Assembly (NCBI RefSeq): GCF_900148515.1
Contig: NZ_FRXN01000001.1
Location: 620,001 to 684,000 of the forward strand
Direction: 5' to 3'
From: Algoriphagus zhangzhouensis
GTDB taxonomy: Bacteria > Bacteroidota > Bacteroidia > Cytophagales > Cyclobacteriaceae
Length of the DNA stretch: 64,000 nucleotides
The notes beneath the pieces are model-generated. The model had not been told where the DNA came from, ran no database searches, and was given only the letters and a program-made list of their open reading frames with translations. This document shows, piece after piece, positions 1-9,771 of this stretch (its first letter is position 1; each line of letters begins with the position of its first letter). Made by a program: the position numbers and the translations under genes.

Positions 1-960
1 AGTTGGTGGATGTTGATCATTTTGATCATCCCCTCCAAAACTTGGCTCTAAGAATGAATAACTAGGAAGTTTCCCACTTTTACATAGCTGATAGAACTGA
101 TCCAAATTCCCGAAATTCGAATTGAATTTTGGGTCATGAAGTGCTGTCATACAAAGTCGGGTCAGACTAAAATATCCCTCTCCAAACTCTCCGTCGGCAT
201 CTTTTGCTTTTTGTTTTTCAGATTCAGGCATCAGATTGTTGCCAAAAATTCCCCAACTCAAATCAGTTCTTCCCTGATCAATTGCTGTTTGAATTTGGTT
301 GAAAATAGTTTGATGATCAGTAAAAGCATTTGGATCATTGTTCACATTGCCCCCAGAAGTTGCAGCATGGATAAAACTCCTATTCGGCAAGGTTTGACTT
401 GGAATAGAGCAATGGTAATTGTCACAGACAGCAAAACCTTTTGCCAGTCCTGAAAGCACCGGAGTTTGAGCTGGTGTAAAACACTTCATGATATTCCGAG
501 GATTGCTCGGTTGATCACCAAAGGTGTATGCTCCATATAACATGGCATTCTGATAATTCTGTACAAAACCCATGTTGACTGGGTCAGGCGGATAAAGCTG
601 AGCCACATTGTAATGGCTGAACAACTGGTGATTGGTGTCTTTAAACCCTTCCCCAGGGTCTGGATCTGGCAAACAAAAGTTAACAGGATTGTTCACCGGT
701 TTTCCATAACTGTATTTTACCTCCCCGTTCTGTTCGATTGGGACTTTTTCAATGAACGGAATTCCATCCGAATCAATGTTATTCAAAGGATTCCAAAGGC
801 CATAATCAAGTCCTTCAAAATCTTGTCCATTAGGTGGATCCTGATCGTGGTACAACCAACCTAAAAGATTGTCAAATGATCTATTTTCCAGCATCAAGAC
901 TACTATGTGCTTGATGTTTTGCTGCAAACGTGCGGTTTGATCTTCTAAATATTGGCTCAT
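1..960 (-). CDS. Phosphoesterase / phospholipase C family protein, 3' end cut by window edge
   Basis: The reverse strand reads openly from an ATG at 960 to base 1 (320 codons, no stop). The N-terminus carries KHIVVLMLENRSFDNLLGWL, the ENRSFD signature of the PF04185 phosphoesterase family (bacterial non-haemolytic phospholipase C and AcpA-type acid phosphatase), whose Asn/Asp residues belong to the metal-bound active site. No signal peptide is visible, although many relatives are exported. The start lies two bases after the TGA of the haem-motif lipoprotein gene at 963, so the two are probably translationally coupled. Family assignment is firm; substrate (phospholipid, phosphomonoester or other) cannot be read from this part. 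Confidence 0.85.
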   Translation of the reverse strand, partial: MSQYLEDQTARLQQNIKHIVVLMLENRSFDNLLGWLYHDQDPPNGQDFEGLDYGLWNPLNNIDSDGIPFIEKVPIEQNGEVKYSYGKPVNNPVNFCLPDPDPGEGFKDTNHQLFSHYNVAQLYPPDPVNMGFVQNYQNAMLYGAYTFGDQPSNPRNIMKCFTPAQTPVLSGLAKGFAVCDNYHCSIPSQTLPNRSFIHAATSGGNVNNDPNAFTDHQTIFNQIQTAIDQGRTDLSWGIFGNNLMPESEKQKAKDADGEFGEGYFSLTRLCMTALHDPKFNSNFGNLDQFYQLCKSGKLPSYSFLEPSFGGDDQNDQHPPT

Positions 961-962
961 GA

Positions 963-2396
963 TCAATCTAGTTGAGGTACATTGATTTTTAAAGAGCCGT
1001 CACGATTCATTTCTACAGGTAGCCTTTCAAATTCTGAAGTCCAATAACCTTCTACTTCTTCATCCTTCCATTCTGTGAAATACCCAAGTGCCAATGAAAC
1101 TTGAAGTGAAAAATCACATGATGTTGCATCTGCAGTGTACGGGGTTGCACATTCCAGATTTTTAAAATAATCGATGAATTCCTCAGCTTGAGTCTCTGTC
1201 AGTTTGGTTAATTGTCCCAAAGCATTGGTGTCTCCGATAAATGATTCTTTCGGTACCAATGCTGCTATTTGTGGGAATTCTGCTGTTGCATGACAAGACA
1301 TACAAGAAGAAGTATTCAAATCCACTGGACCATCCAGTCTTCCGCCCCAGCCTAAGTGTTGTGGAGGTAATTGAGTAGAATCAGGATTGATTTTGGTTTG
1401 CTTCAGATTGGGGTTGATGATGGTTTTAGTCACCGGATATGGATTGATGAAATTCGTGGTGTCCTGAGGATCATTCCCAAATTGAATTCCAACGGGAACC
1501 AGGTTTTCAGCTCTAAAAGAGCCTTCTTTTCCATTATTCAGCTTGCCATTGTAGCAGAAGGTACCAAAGACCCATCCAGTGCCATATTGATCAGCTCTAG
1601 GATCGCGAACCATCACATCCATTTGAATCAGATGCATTTTTTTGACAACTCTTCCAGTATCCTGACCATTATTCCAGGTTGGTGTGATATAAGCATTCCA
1701 GGTCATAGGATTGACCAAATAGTCAACTTCTGACTCATCCGCATCTGTAAAAAGCAATTTGAAAATTACAGTTCCAACAGGGAATCCATTGGGTTTTTGT
1801 GTCGCATATGGATCTGGATTATCCTTGTCTTTCCACATTTGAGCCAATGTATATCCCGCAAATTCATTGTAAAATCCCAAAGCATAAGTTTGATGCGAAG
1901 TCTTTTGATCGGGGCCTAATTGATAAGGACCTATTTCTGCCTCTTTAGCCAATCCATGAAAACCCTCTGACCCTTGCGGACCCCAATGCATCCAAGGCAT
2001 ATGGTACCACTTTCTGACTTTTGATTCCTGAGCGATGAAATCGACATCAATCATACCTTCGAATGCATAATCTCTTACGGCATTGATATATTCCATCCAT
2101 CTTTCATCGTCATCAAATGGAATATCAAAAAAGCTTGGAATCTGCGAGTCATCAGGCATCTCTAATGGATAATCCTGACTCAATTTGAACACACGATCGT
2201 TGGGAAACTTAGAATGAAACTCGGCCGGACTGATCATCCTTCCAAAATCAGGAAAGTTATTTTTGACAAACTTTCCATTTGTTTCTTCAACTTTTTCAGT
2301 GGAGGTGCTTGGAGGAGAACAGGAATTTAAAATGAAAACTGTACAGGATAAATACAAAAGGTATTTAACCCTTTGGGGAAATTTGAAATAATACAT
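963..2396 (-). CDS. Lipoprotein with a single c-type haem motif
   Basis: A 477-residue protein that begins with a lipoprotein signal (hydrophobic stretch ending in LNSC near residue 26), so it should be anchored in the cell envelope. One CMSCH haem-attachment motif lies at residues 365-369; the preceding segment is rich in Trp, Pro and Asp and does not match a fold I recognise. A single CxxCH in a large domain suggests a cytochrome c-like electron carrier or sensor domain at the C-terminus. It is followed after two bases by the phosphoesterase gene, which argues for a common function, perhaps exported together. No confident function; cytochrome c family membership rests on the motif alone. 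Confidence 0.7.
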   Translation of the reverse strand: MYYFKFPQRVKYLLYLSCTVFILNSCSPPSTSTEKVEETNGKFVKNNFPDFGRMISPAEFHSKFPNDRVFKLSQDYPLEMPDDSQIPSFFDIPFDDDERWMEYINAVRDYAFEGMIDVDFIAQESKVRKWYHMPWMHWGPQGSEGFHGLAKEAEIGPYQLGPDQKTSHQTYALGFYNEFAGYTLAQMWKDKDNPDPYATQKPNGFPVGTVIFKLLFTDADESEVDYLVNPMTWNAYITPTWNNGQDTGRVVKKMHLIQMDVMVRDPRADQYGTGWVFGTFCYNGKLNNGKEGSFRAENLVPVGIQFGNDPQDTTNFINPYPVTKTIINPNLKQTKINPDSTQLPPQHLGWGGRLDGPVDLNTSSCMSCHATAEFPQIAALVPKESFIGDTNALGQLTKLTETQAEEFIDYFKNLECATPYTADATSCDFSLQVSLALGYFTEWKDEEVEGYWTSEFERLPVEMNRDGSLKINVPQLD

Positions 2397-2669
2397 ACTC
2401 TAAAAGATTTATGGTTAATAAAAAATGAACTTAAAATGTAATCTAATTTAATGTTTTTAAGTCACTAAAAATCAATAAGTTATAAATAATAATAAACAGC
2501 TTTTTACTGTCTTTGAATTCAATAAAAATGTATTTGTATTATGAAAAAATAGAGAAAAAATATGGTTTTAAAAATTTTTATGGATTAATAATATTTCAAA
2601 TCTTATTAAAAATGAGGCTTTTTATGGTAGGATTGCTAAACATAATTAATTCCTCCTGTCCTATTTATT

Positions 2670-3671
2670 TTATGTGATACTTCCAAGATTTACACTTGCC
2701 CCTTCTCTTCTTTTACTTTCGTCTGCTGCTTCCATAAAAGCATATATTTCTAATGTTTCAGCGTCAGAAACAGGAGATTTTCCAGTCTTGAAAAATTGTG
2801 CAATATGTATAGCTAAAGGCTCGTATCCTTCATAATTTCCTAAAACGAGGTTTCCTTCAGATCCAAAAGCAGTTCCTCCATATTCATGTTTTCCAGCTCT
2901 CATCCCTCTGAAAGTACCAATTCTCCCATCTTTCCATTTTCCTACCACCACTTCAGTTTCTGGAGTTTGAAATCTAGTTACTGATTCACATCCAGGCCCC
3001 ATTACGGTAAAAAGGATTTCTACACCATGGATTCCGTACCAGAATAGATCAGGATGTCCCGGTTCCAATGTAGCTGGACTAAATGCATCGCATCCCAGTA
3101 CTTTTCCGATTTTATTATCATTTCTTACCGCCTGTGCATTGCTCAAATAGCGCAAAGAAGAAGCAGAAAATATAGGGACTCCATTTTTCTCTGCCTCTTG
3201 GTAAATTTTCAAAGTGTCTGCATAGCTGGAAGCTACCGGTTTGTCTATGAAAAATGGCTTCTTGGCTTTAATCACTTGGAGAGCTTGTTCCAGTCTCGGT
3301 TTTCCATCGTTCGTCTCCAAAAGAACTACGTCCACTTTGCTCAATAATGAATCAATTGAATCCACGATTTCCACTCCTAATTCCTCTACTTGATGGATAT
3401 AGTCCGGAATCCTTTTAAAACTCGATTCTATGTCTCTGCTTCCATAAGGATAGGCGGCTACAACTTTAAAACCTGCAAGTTCAGCTTTTGGGTTTTTAGC
3501 ATTGAAGAGTTTTGTGAATGCCGGAGAATGGGAAGTATCCAAGCCAATTATTCCAATTTTTATCAGAGCATTTTGAGCTATTCCATCTTTCGAAAATGTA
3601 AATGTTCCCACACTTGCAGCAGCTCCCAATACCATGGATTTTTGAATAAAACTTCTTCTTGATGAATTCAT
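2670..3671 (-). CDS. Tat-exported Gfo/Idh/MocA family oxidoreductase
   Basis: 333 residues. The N-terminus has a twin-arginine signal (SRRSFIQKSMVLGAAASVG), so export in the folded state is expected. After it comes a Rossmann-like start (IKIGIIGLDTSHSPAF) in which the usual GxGxxG is degenerate, and the family motif DKPVA near residue 144, corresponding to the EKP lysine motif of the NAD(P)-dependent Gfo/Idh/MocA group, here with Asp in place of Glu. Such proteins act on sugars or sugar derivatives, but the substrate is not predictable. It stands alone between AT-rich spacers. The degenerate dinucleotide loop leaves open whether it is a redox enzyme. Confidence 0.8.
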   Translation of the reverse strand: MNSSRRSFIQKSMVLGAAASVGTFTFSKDGIAQNALIKIGIIGLDTSHSPAFTKLFNAKNPKAELAGFKVVAAYPYGSRDIESSFKRIPDYIHQVEELGVEIVDSIDSLLSKVDVVLLETNDGKPRLEQALQVIKAKKPFFIDKPVASSYADTLKIYQEAEKNGVPIFSASSLRYLSNAQAVRNDNKIGKVLGCDAFSPATLEPGHPDLFWYGIHGVEILFTVMGPGCESVTRFQTPETEVVVGKWKDGRIGTFRGMRAGKHEYGGTAFGSEGNLVLGNYEGYEPLAIHIAQFFKTGKSPVSDAETLEIYAFMEAADESKRREGASVNLGSIT

Positions 3672-3781
3672 AAACTATTGAAGTATAGATTGATAATATT
3701 ATTTGTTTAAACTTAATTGTTGGATAGTTTCTTTTTAATGCATATTCAATATCGATTTTCCCTCCCCTGGCTTTTGTCTCT

Positions 3782-4900
3782 TCAAACTTTGAAGAATATC
3801 TTTCTTTTGTAGAGAAAATAAAGGAAAAGCCAAACGAGAAGCAATGCTCCTAAGCTTTCAAAAACTGGCATCCAGTTTTCACCAAAAGGCTTATAAAGTC
3901 CTTCGAAAAGCATCCTGGAAGTATATCGGAAATTGACAAATCGATAAACCAAATAAATGGTCAAACTATTCATCCCAATCACGACAAAAATGAAGGTCCA
4001 CTTCTGGAATTTTAGGATATCAATCACCCAATAAAACAAGCCTAAAACGATGAAAGCCATCCCACCAGTCAGCATGATAAAGGAACTTGTCCACATTCTT
4101 TTGAAAATCGGGAAATGGAAGTTCCAGATAAAGGCAATCAATAAGAAGGCTATACCAAAAAACATCAATTGCTGAAGCTTTTTGCTATCAGTCCGATTGG
4201 GATCTTTTAGTATCTCACCAGCTTGAGCTCCAAAAATAGTCAAGCAGATGGCTGGTAAGGTGGTGAGAATTCCCAATTCATCGAAATTACCCTGAAGGAG
4301 CCTTCCAGGGAGAAAGGTCCTATCAAACCAACCGATCAAGTTTCCGTCAAAACTAAGATCTCCAGCTCCATAACCCGGGACTGGAACTAGAAAGACTGCA
4401 GCATAATATGCTATCAGAATCAATGCAGCCACCCCTAGCCTTTTGACCGAATCCAGATTTAGGTATAAAATGACGGTAACCAGGCCGGCAATACCAATTC
4501 TTCCCAATACGCTTCCCATTCTGATCTGATCCCATTCAAAGAATGGAAATGGCGCATTTTTATAGAGCATACCCAAGCCAATCAGGATCAAAGCTCGGAT
4601 TGCAGCCTTTTTATAGATTTCCTTTTTGGGAAGGTTTTTCTCTTTGGCTTTTTTCAGTGAAAAAGGAATAGAAACCCCTGCCAGAAAAAGAAATAAAGGG
4701 AAAATGAAATCATAAAAGACAAATCCTATCCACTCAGGATGCTCAAATTGTTCAGCTAATCCATTGAGCCAAAGCCAATCTGTTTTGCCATGTAAACTCA
4801 TGAAAAAGGCATCGGCACCGCAGATCATCAACATGTCAAAGCCACGAAGTGCATCTATGGAAATCAGTCGTTTTGAGGGTTTATTGAGTTCGAGGTCCAT
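3782..4900 (-). CDS. nagX: NagX-like acyltransferase membrane protein (DUF5009/HGSNAT family)
   Basis: 372 residues with about ten hydrophobic membrane segments. The N-terminal RLISIDALRGFDM motif is the hallmark of the DUF5009 / heparan-alpha-glucosaminide N-acetyltransferase-like family, which in bacteria is found in N-acetylglucosamine loci as NagX. Animal HGSNAT moves acetyl groups across a membrane onto terminal glucosamine; the bacterial role is not settled. It is the last gene of the amino-sugar operon, three bases after the oxidoreductase gene at 4904. The family call is strong; the activity is inferred from context. Confidence 0.85.
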   Translation of the reverse strand: MDLELNKPSKRLISIDALRGFDMLMICGADAFFMSLHGKTDWLWLNGLAEQFEHPEWIGFVFYDFIFPLFLFLAGVSIPFSLKKAKEKNLPKKEIYKKAAIRALILIGLGMLYKNAPFPFFEWDQIRMGSVLGRIGIAGLVTVILYLNLDSVKRLGVAALILIAYYAAVFLVPVPGYGAGDLSFDGNLIGWFDRTFLPGRLLQGNFDELGILTTLPAICLTIFGAQAGEILKDPNRTDSKKLQQLMFFGIAFLLIAFIWNFHFPIFKRMWTSSFIMLTGGMAFIVLGLFYWVIDILKFQKWTFIFVVIGMNSLTIYLVYRFVNFRYTSRMLFEGLYKPFGENWMPVFESLGALLLVWLFLYFLYKRKIFFKV

Positions 4901-4903
4901 GGC

Positions 4904-6241
4904 TTATAAAGTTGGTTCCCATCCAGGTTGATAGTCTCTCCCCCAAAGTTTCATTGCCTCTGGATCGTTTTTAATTTTGCCTGTTGCCGTATCGATATTT
5001 AAAGCTCTACCGGTTCGGTATGAGATATTACCCAAATGGCAAAGCAAAACACTTTTTTTGATTTCTGGATAAGGTGAAATCAACGCATCTCCTTTATCTA
5101 TCGCATTGATAAAGTTTTGAAAATGATCGACATCCATGTCAAAACCTGCCCCTTTTTGATCAACCACAATGTTGGTGGTAGGGTCCGCACTTTTGATCAA
5201 TTCATTTTTGTTTTCATAGATTTTATAGGAATTGTTGAGGAGTTCGAGTGTACCGTTTTCTCCATGAAAAGATACCCCAGAACCCATTCCGTTGATACTC
5301 CTTGCATTGCAGCTTCGCCCCTCCCAAAGGATTGATTTTCCATCTTCGAAATCATAAGAAGCGGTTTGCGTATCAGGAGTCTGCCAATCGTCTTGATATT
5401 GGTATCTGCCACCATTAGAATAGACTTTTGAAGGATAATCGACTTGTAGCCCCCATCGAGCCAAATCCAAGAAATGGACACCGTTGTTGACGATTTCGCC
5501 TGTTCCCCAATTCCAGAACCAGTGCCAGTTGTAATGAATAAGATTGTCCTTGAATTCCTGTCTTGGAGCTGGCCCTTGCCATAATTCAAAGTTTAACCAA
5601 TCCGGAATACTGGCAGGTTTTCCAAAACCAATCGAAGGTCTTGTGTTCGAATACCAAGTTCTCGCATAATAGACTCTCCCCAATGTTCCAGAATGTAATT
5701 CATTCATCGCTTCACGCACTCTTGGCCAAGATCTGCGCTGATTTCCCATTTGGACCACTTTTCCATATTTCTGAACGGCTTCAGTTAACAGATCCGCTTC
5801 AGCGGGATTGTGCGAGCCTGGCTTTTCGATATACACATGTTTTCCTGCTTGAAGTGCCATCATTGCCGCTGGCATATGCCAATGGTCTGGCATAGCAATG
5901 GTCACAGCATCCAAAGTCTTATCATCTAAGGCTTTTCTAAAGTCTTTTTCACCTTTTGGAGGATTGGGACTGCCCGATTTCACCGCCAGATCAATTCCTT
6001 TTTGCAAGGCATTGGTGTCCACATCACAGATGTAAGCGATTTCCACATTTGGAATCTTGGAGAGGGCTTGGATATGTTGACTTCCTCGACTATTAACCCC
6101 AATTACTGCAAGCCTGTATTTATCTTTCAAAGGATATGAGGATAGGATATTGAATGAATATGCCGGGACAATAGCGCCCAAAGCCACAGTGCTTGTTCCT
6201 ACAGTTTTTAGAAAATTTCGACGATTGGATTTATTGCTCAT
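4904..6241 (-). CDS. Tat-exported Gfo/Idh/MocA family oxidoreductase in the nag operon
   Basis: 445 residues. A twin-arginine signal (NRRNFLKTVGTSTVALGAI) is followed by a dinucleotide-binding segment (YRLAVIGVNSRGSQH), and a YIEKPGSHN motif near residue 142 carries the family's catalytic-site lysine. A long C-terminal alpha/beta domain follows. Its start overlaps the end of nagA by 11 bases and its end lies three bases before the NagX-like gene, so it is co-transcribed with amino-sugar genes and probably acts on a sugar in the periplasm. It resembles exported Bacteroidota oxidoreductases; relation to the GH109 retaining N-acetylgalactosaminidases is possible but I cannot show it. Confidence 0.85.
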   Translation of the reverse strand: MSNKSNRRNFLKTVGTSTVALGAIVPAYSFNILSSYPLKDKYRLAVIGVNSRGSQHIQALSKIPNVEIAYICDVDTNALQKGIDLAVKSGSPNPPKGEKDFRKALDDKTLDAVTIAMPDHWHMPAAMMALQAGKHVYIEKPGSHNPAEADLLTEAVQKYGKVVQMGNQRRSWPRVREAMNELHSGTLGRVYYARTWYSNTRPSIGFGKPASIPDWLNFELWQGPAPRQEFKDNLIHYNWHWFWNWGTGEIVNNGVHFLDLARWGLQVDYPSKVYSNGGRYQYQDDWQTPDTQTASYDFEDGKSILWEGRSCNARSINGMGSGVSFHGENGTLELLNNSYKIYENKNELIKSADPTTNIVVDQKGAGFDMDVDHFQNFINAIDKGDALISPYPEIKKSVLLCHLGNISYRTGRALNIDTATGKIKNDPEAMKLWGRDYQPGWEPTL

Positions 6242-7406
6242 GGTCTGTGATTTGATAGGAATTGGGAAAAGGTTCCTTTCCTGTTTTAAAAGTTTTATAA
6301 AGTTCGAATTGAGAATCTACTGTCTTTTTTAAGATGATGAGATCTTGTTTTTTGCTTGGTTCCCATGAAGGTGAATCAGGAAAAATATACTTTTCAGGCC
6401 ATTGAGATGCCATTTTCCAAGCTTTCTGGATTGAGGCGAGCTGGTGCTCGATTAAGAAATTAAACCCTTGAAGTAGGTTCATGGCTGATCCTGCAAGCAT
6501 TCCAGGTTTATCTCTGAGGTGTAATTTTCCTTCTTTGGTGAGTGTTACTTTTCCACCAACGGGTGTTTCATAATCACCCGGTTTCTTCCCTGCCAAAGCA
6601 ACCGAATCACTTACCAAGAAGAGTTGATCTCCTTTGACTTTTTGGAAAACTTTGATGACTTCTTTAGGAAGGTGAAACCCATCAGCAATGATGCTTGCAT
6701 GGAGTTGGTCTTCAGCCAATTGAGACCAAATGTAATTAGGATGTCTAGGAAGAATTCCGTTTGCTCCATTTCCCAAATGGGTTGACAAACTTGCCCCAGC
6801 TTGTACAGCATCTTCTATTTGTTGTTGATTGGCAGACGTATGACCAATAGAAACTTTAACCCCAGATTCTACACATTTTTCTATGAAAGAATTACTACCC
6901 TCCCATTCCGGTGAAAGTGTGATCAATTTGATTCTTCCTCCTGCAATATCTTGCCAATCCTGAAACCAGTCCCAATTTGGAGGACAAACAAATTCCTTGA
7001 AATGAGCTCCTCTAGGACCATCTTCTGGAGAAATAAATGGTCCCTCCATATGAAAACCTGGGATACATTTATCAAAGATTGAATCTGATTTGAGCAGGTT
7101 TGTTAGTTGTTGAAATAACTTTCCTATTTGTTCCTTACTATTGGTAATTACTGTAGGTAAATGGCTTGTAACCCCATTTTTTGCAAGTTCAAAAGGAATT
7201 TGACCTAGGTTCAAATAATCCTTTTGAACCAAATTATAATCATGCCCTGCATATCCATTGACTTGAATATCAAAGAATCCAGGACCAAAATAGAAGGCTG
7301 ATTTTACAGGATTTTCAGATTTATTTATGGATTGGATTTCATTTTCATGAATCGAAATTTCATAGGAAAATCCATCCTCTATATTTTGGGCAATTAGCTT
7401 TTCCAT
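6231..7406 (-). CDS. nagA: N-acetylglucosamine-6-phosphate deacetylase
   Basis: NagA removes the acetyl group from GlcNAc-6-phosphate in the cytoplasm. The protein (391 residues from this start) shows GFFDIQVNGYAG, HMEGPFISP, SIGHTSANQQ, STHLGNGANG, IADGFHLP and LVSDSVALAG, which together match the metal ligands, substrate His and catalytic Asp blocks of the amidohydrolase-fold NagA family. A longer reading frame reaches back to 7472, but its extra 22 residues lie inside the upstream permease gene and the ATG at 7406 aligns with the family N-terminus. The permease stop (7394) overlaps this start by 13 bases, indicating coupling. It works with nagB and the permease. Confidence 0.93.
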   Translation of the reverse strand: MEKLIAQNIEDGFSYEISIHENEIQSINKSENPVKSAFYFGPGFFDIQVNGYAGHDYNLVQKDYLNLGQIPFELAKNGVTSHLPTVITNSKEQIGKLFQQLTNLLKSDSIFDKCIPGFHMEGPFISPEDGPRGAHFKEFVCPPNWDWFQDWQDIAGGRIKLITLSPEWEGSNSFIEKCVESGVKVSIGHTSANQQQIEDAVQAGASLSTHLGNGANGILPRHPNYIWSQLAEDQLHASIIADGFHLPKEVIKVFQKVKGDQLFLVSDSVALAGKKPGDYETPVGGKVTLTKEGKLHLRDKPGMLAGSAMNLLQGFNFLIEHQLASIQKAWKMASQWPEKYIFPDSPSWEPSKKQDLIILKKTVDSQFELYKTFKTGKEPFPNSYQITDHEQ

Positions 7407-8716
7407 GACTTGATTTGGTGACCTTTCACAGCATAAAAAACCAAATACAGATAACAGGGTAAAAGTACCCAATAGGCCATTTTCACCGAATACAAATCAG
7501 CGAAATAGCCATAAATCATAGGCATGATTGCATTTCCGCACAATCCCATGATCAGGATCGATGCTCCGACTTTGGTAAATCTTCCCAGTCCATCTAATGC
7601 TAGAGGCCAAATTCCAGCCCAAACCAGGGAATTTGCCAAACCCAATAAGACTACAAACAGGATTGAGATGTCAACTGTCATTCCCCAAAACTGGATGGGT
7701 CCACTAGCAAAGACGATGAGTAATGTGAGTACGGTTCCCAAAAGGGTACAAATCCTTAAAACATTTACCTGAGAGATGAATTTGGGGATTAGGGAAATCC
7801 CTATCAGATAGCCCAAGATGGTGAATGCCAAAGTGAATGATGGGAATACTTTCGCATCCAAGAGAGAGATCCCAAATGAATTAGCATAAGGGATGACTGT
7901 ATCGATGGCAATAACTTGAGTCCCAACATGAAGGAAAATCGCAAAAGCTCCCAAAATCAAATGAGGGAATTGAAGGATGCTTGTTTTTCCTGAATTTGCT
8001 TGAGCTACTTCCTCGGATTCATGTTCTGTATCTATTTCAGGAAGTGGAGAAAATCTCACAAAGACTCCTAATGCAACCAAGACTGTGCCTACTACTGCAT
8101 AAGGATTAATTACTCTTCGAATCAGCTCGGTGGTAGCGGCATCTTTGGCTTCGGGACTCATTTGATCCAGTTGTTGGAACAATTCGCTATCTCCCACCCG
8201 AAGAACCACAGCCGCAAATAAAATCGGTGCCAAGATCCCTGCTCCTTTATTGAAAATGCCCATGATACTGATTCGCTGGGCGGCTCTTTCTTTTGGTCCA
8301 AGAATGGTCACATAGGGGTTGGCTGCAGTTTGTAGGACTGCCAATCCTGTTCCCAAGGTAAAAAGCCCCAATAAAAACAGTTCATAAGTTTTGGTTAGAG
8401 CTGCTGGGATAAACAGATATGCACCAACTGCCATGGCAAAGAATCCGTACATCATTCCCTTTTTGAAGCCCACCGCCTTAAGGAGATAGGAAGAAGGAAG
8501 AGACATGACCAAATAGGAAATGTAAAAGGCAAAAGCGACTAAGTAAGAGTCAAAATTGCTGAGGGTAAAAGTGATTTTGAAATAAGGAATCAGGATTGCA
8601 TTTACCCAGGAAACAAATCCAAAAATGAAGAAAAGCATGCCGATGATACCTATTGAAATCCAGGTATCTTTTTGACTAAGTGACTCTGCTTTTACTGCCG
8701 CGGGGCTTGAAGACAT
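7394..8716 (-). CDS. nagP: MFS sugar permease, FucP/NagP type
   Basis: 440 residues with twelve predicted membrane helices and the pattern of the fucose/glucose/galactose:H+ symporter family (FucP/GluP), to which the N-acetylglucosamine permease NagP of several marine bacteria belongs. Typical segments are FFIFGFVSWVNAILIPYF in helix 1 and QTAANPYVTILG in helix 4. It sits between nagB and nagA in a compact operon, so GlcNAc or a related amino sugar is the likely substrate. The sugar would arrive unphosphorylated, so a kinase is needed, and none is encoded in this window. The family call is firm, the substrate inferred. Confidence 0.88.
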   Translation of the reverse strand: MSSSPAAVKAESLSQKDTWISIGIIGMLFFIFGFVSWVNAILIPYFKITFTLSNFDSYLVAFAFYISYLVMSLPSSYLLKAVGFKKGMMYGFFAMAVGAYLFIPAALTKTYELFLLGLFTLGTGLAVLQTAANPYVTILGPKERAAQRISIMGIFNKGAGILAPILFAAVVLRVGDSELFQQLDQMSPEAKDAATTELIRRVINPYAVVGTVLVALGVFVRFSPLPEIDTEHESEEVAQANSGKTSILQFPHLILGAFAIFLHVGTQVIAIDTVIPYANSFGISLLDAKVFPSFTLAFTILGYLIGISLIPKFISQVNVLRICTLLGTVLTLLIVFASGPIQFWGMTVDISILFVVLLGLANSLVWAGIWPLALDGLGRFTKVGASILIMGLCGNAIMPMIYGYFADLYSVKMAYWVLLPCYLYLVFYAVKGHQIKSWKS

Positions 8717-8816
8717 AAAGAATACAGATTGATTGAGTTATAAGGGGTTTTCGAAATGATTTTTCGGTTTTCCTTTAAATACAAAATTTTCACTCAATCA
8801 AACAAGTCTTTTCCCA

Positions 8817-9557
8817 TCAAGTGCCTGAAAGTAAGGATGAAGATTCTTGATCCAGAAAAAGCCTGCAATCAGGATGATTTTGTAGTATTGAAGCTGGATG
8901 CATAGGATCTACTTCTCCTTCCAAACAATCTTTGACCGCTTGCGCTTTTCGCTGATCCGGAACAGAACAAATGATAAATCTGGACTTCATAATTTGATGA
9001 ACCGACATTGAAATCGCTTTTTCTGGAACTGCTTCCAAGTTAGGAAACCAGCCTTCACCCAATTGTTGTTTTCTACAAGCTTCATCCAAATCGACTACCA
9101 AATAGGGTTTTTTGGTCCCAAAATCTGCCGGCGGATCATTGAAAGCTAGATGTCCGTTCTCTCCTATTCCTACAAAAGCCACCTCAATAGCATGTTTTTC
9201 GATTAGGCCTGCTAGTCTTTCACATTCCTTTTCAGGATCATTTTCTCCATTGATCAAATGGTAAGCTTTTAATTCAACCAAGTCAAAAAATCGTTCTTTC
9301 AGATATTTTCTAAAGCTCGCTGGATGGGTGATTGGCAGCCCTATGTACTCATCCAAATGAAAAACAGTCACTAAAGACCAATCAATATCCTTTTCCTTTA
9401 AGAGTTGATTGAGAGTTTCAAATTGGCTTGTTCCTGTCGCTAAAATAATGGAGGCTTCTCCTTTTGAGGCGATAGTGTTTCTAATCATTGAAGCTCCAAT
9501 TTCGCCTGCCATTTGGCCTAAAATCTTTGAGTCTTTAGTTATTGTTTTGTGGATCAT
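8817..9557 (-). CDS. nagB: Glucosamine-6-phosphate deaminase
   Basis: Converts glucosamine-6-phosphate to fructose-6-phosphate and ammonia, the step after NagA. Seen motifs: FHLDEYIGL with the catalytic Asp region, and [13 protein letters not shown] with the catalytic His/Glu loop, both diagnostic for NagB. From the ATG at 9557 the protein is 246 residues, slightly shorter than the E. coli enzyme (266), in line with the shorter non-allosteric forms. An in-frame TTG at 9575 would add six residues and is less likely. It is the first gene of the amino-sugar operon; 100 bases separate it from the permease gene. Confidence 0.93.
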   Translation of the reverse strand: MIHKTITKDSKILGQMAGEIGASMIRNTIASKGEASIILATGTSQFETLNQLLKEKDIDWSLVTVFHLDEYIGLPITHPASFRKYLKERFFDLVELKAYHLINGENDPEKECERLAGLIEKHAIEVAFVGIGENGHLAFNDPPADFGTKKPYLVVDLDEACRKQQLGEGWFPNLEAVPEKAISMSVHQIMKSRFIICSVPDQRKAQAVKDCLEGEVDPMHPASILQNHPDCRLFLDQESSSLLSGT

Positions 9558-9771
9558 AAAAGTTGTAAGTGTCAAGTGTACTCTTCTATGATACTAGAAA
9601 ATTTTGAAGAATGCATCCTTTAACCTCATTTGAAGAAAATTCATGTAAAAAGATATGTTTTGGATTTGGAGGAATCACCTTTCATCAGAAAGTCAGTCCA
9701 ATCTCAAAAAGCTGCATCAATCACTAACCTGAATTTCGTAATTTCAGCTAAGATCAACTAACCTTAAGAGA

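Noticed and set aside
4904-6241. GH109 glycosidase call for the oxidoreductase in the nag operon
   Set aside because: The fold and N-terminal loop fit Gfo/Idh/MocA broadly, but GH109-specific residues could not be confirmed by eye.
6231-7472. Longer nagA frame starting at 7472
   Set aside because: Extra 22 residues lie inside the permease gene and are not NagA-like; the ATG at 7406 is preferred.
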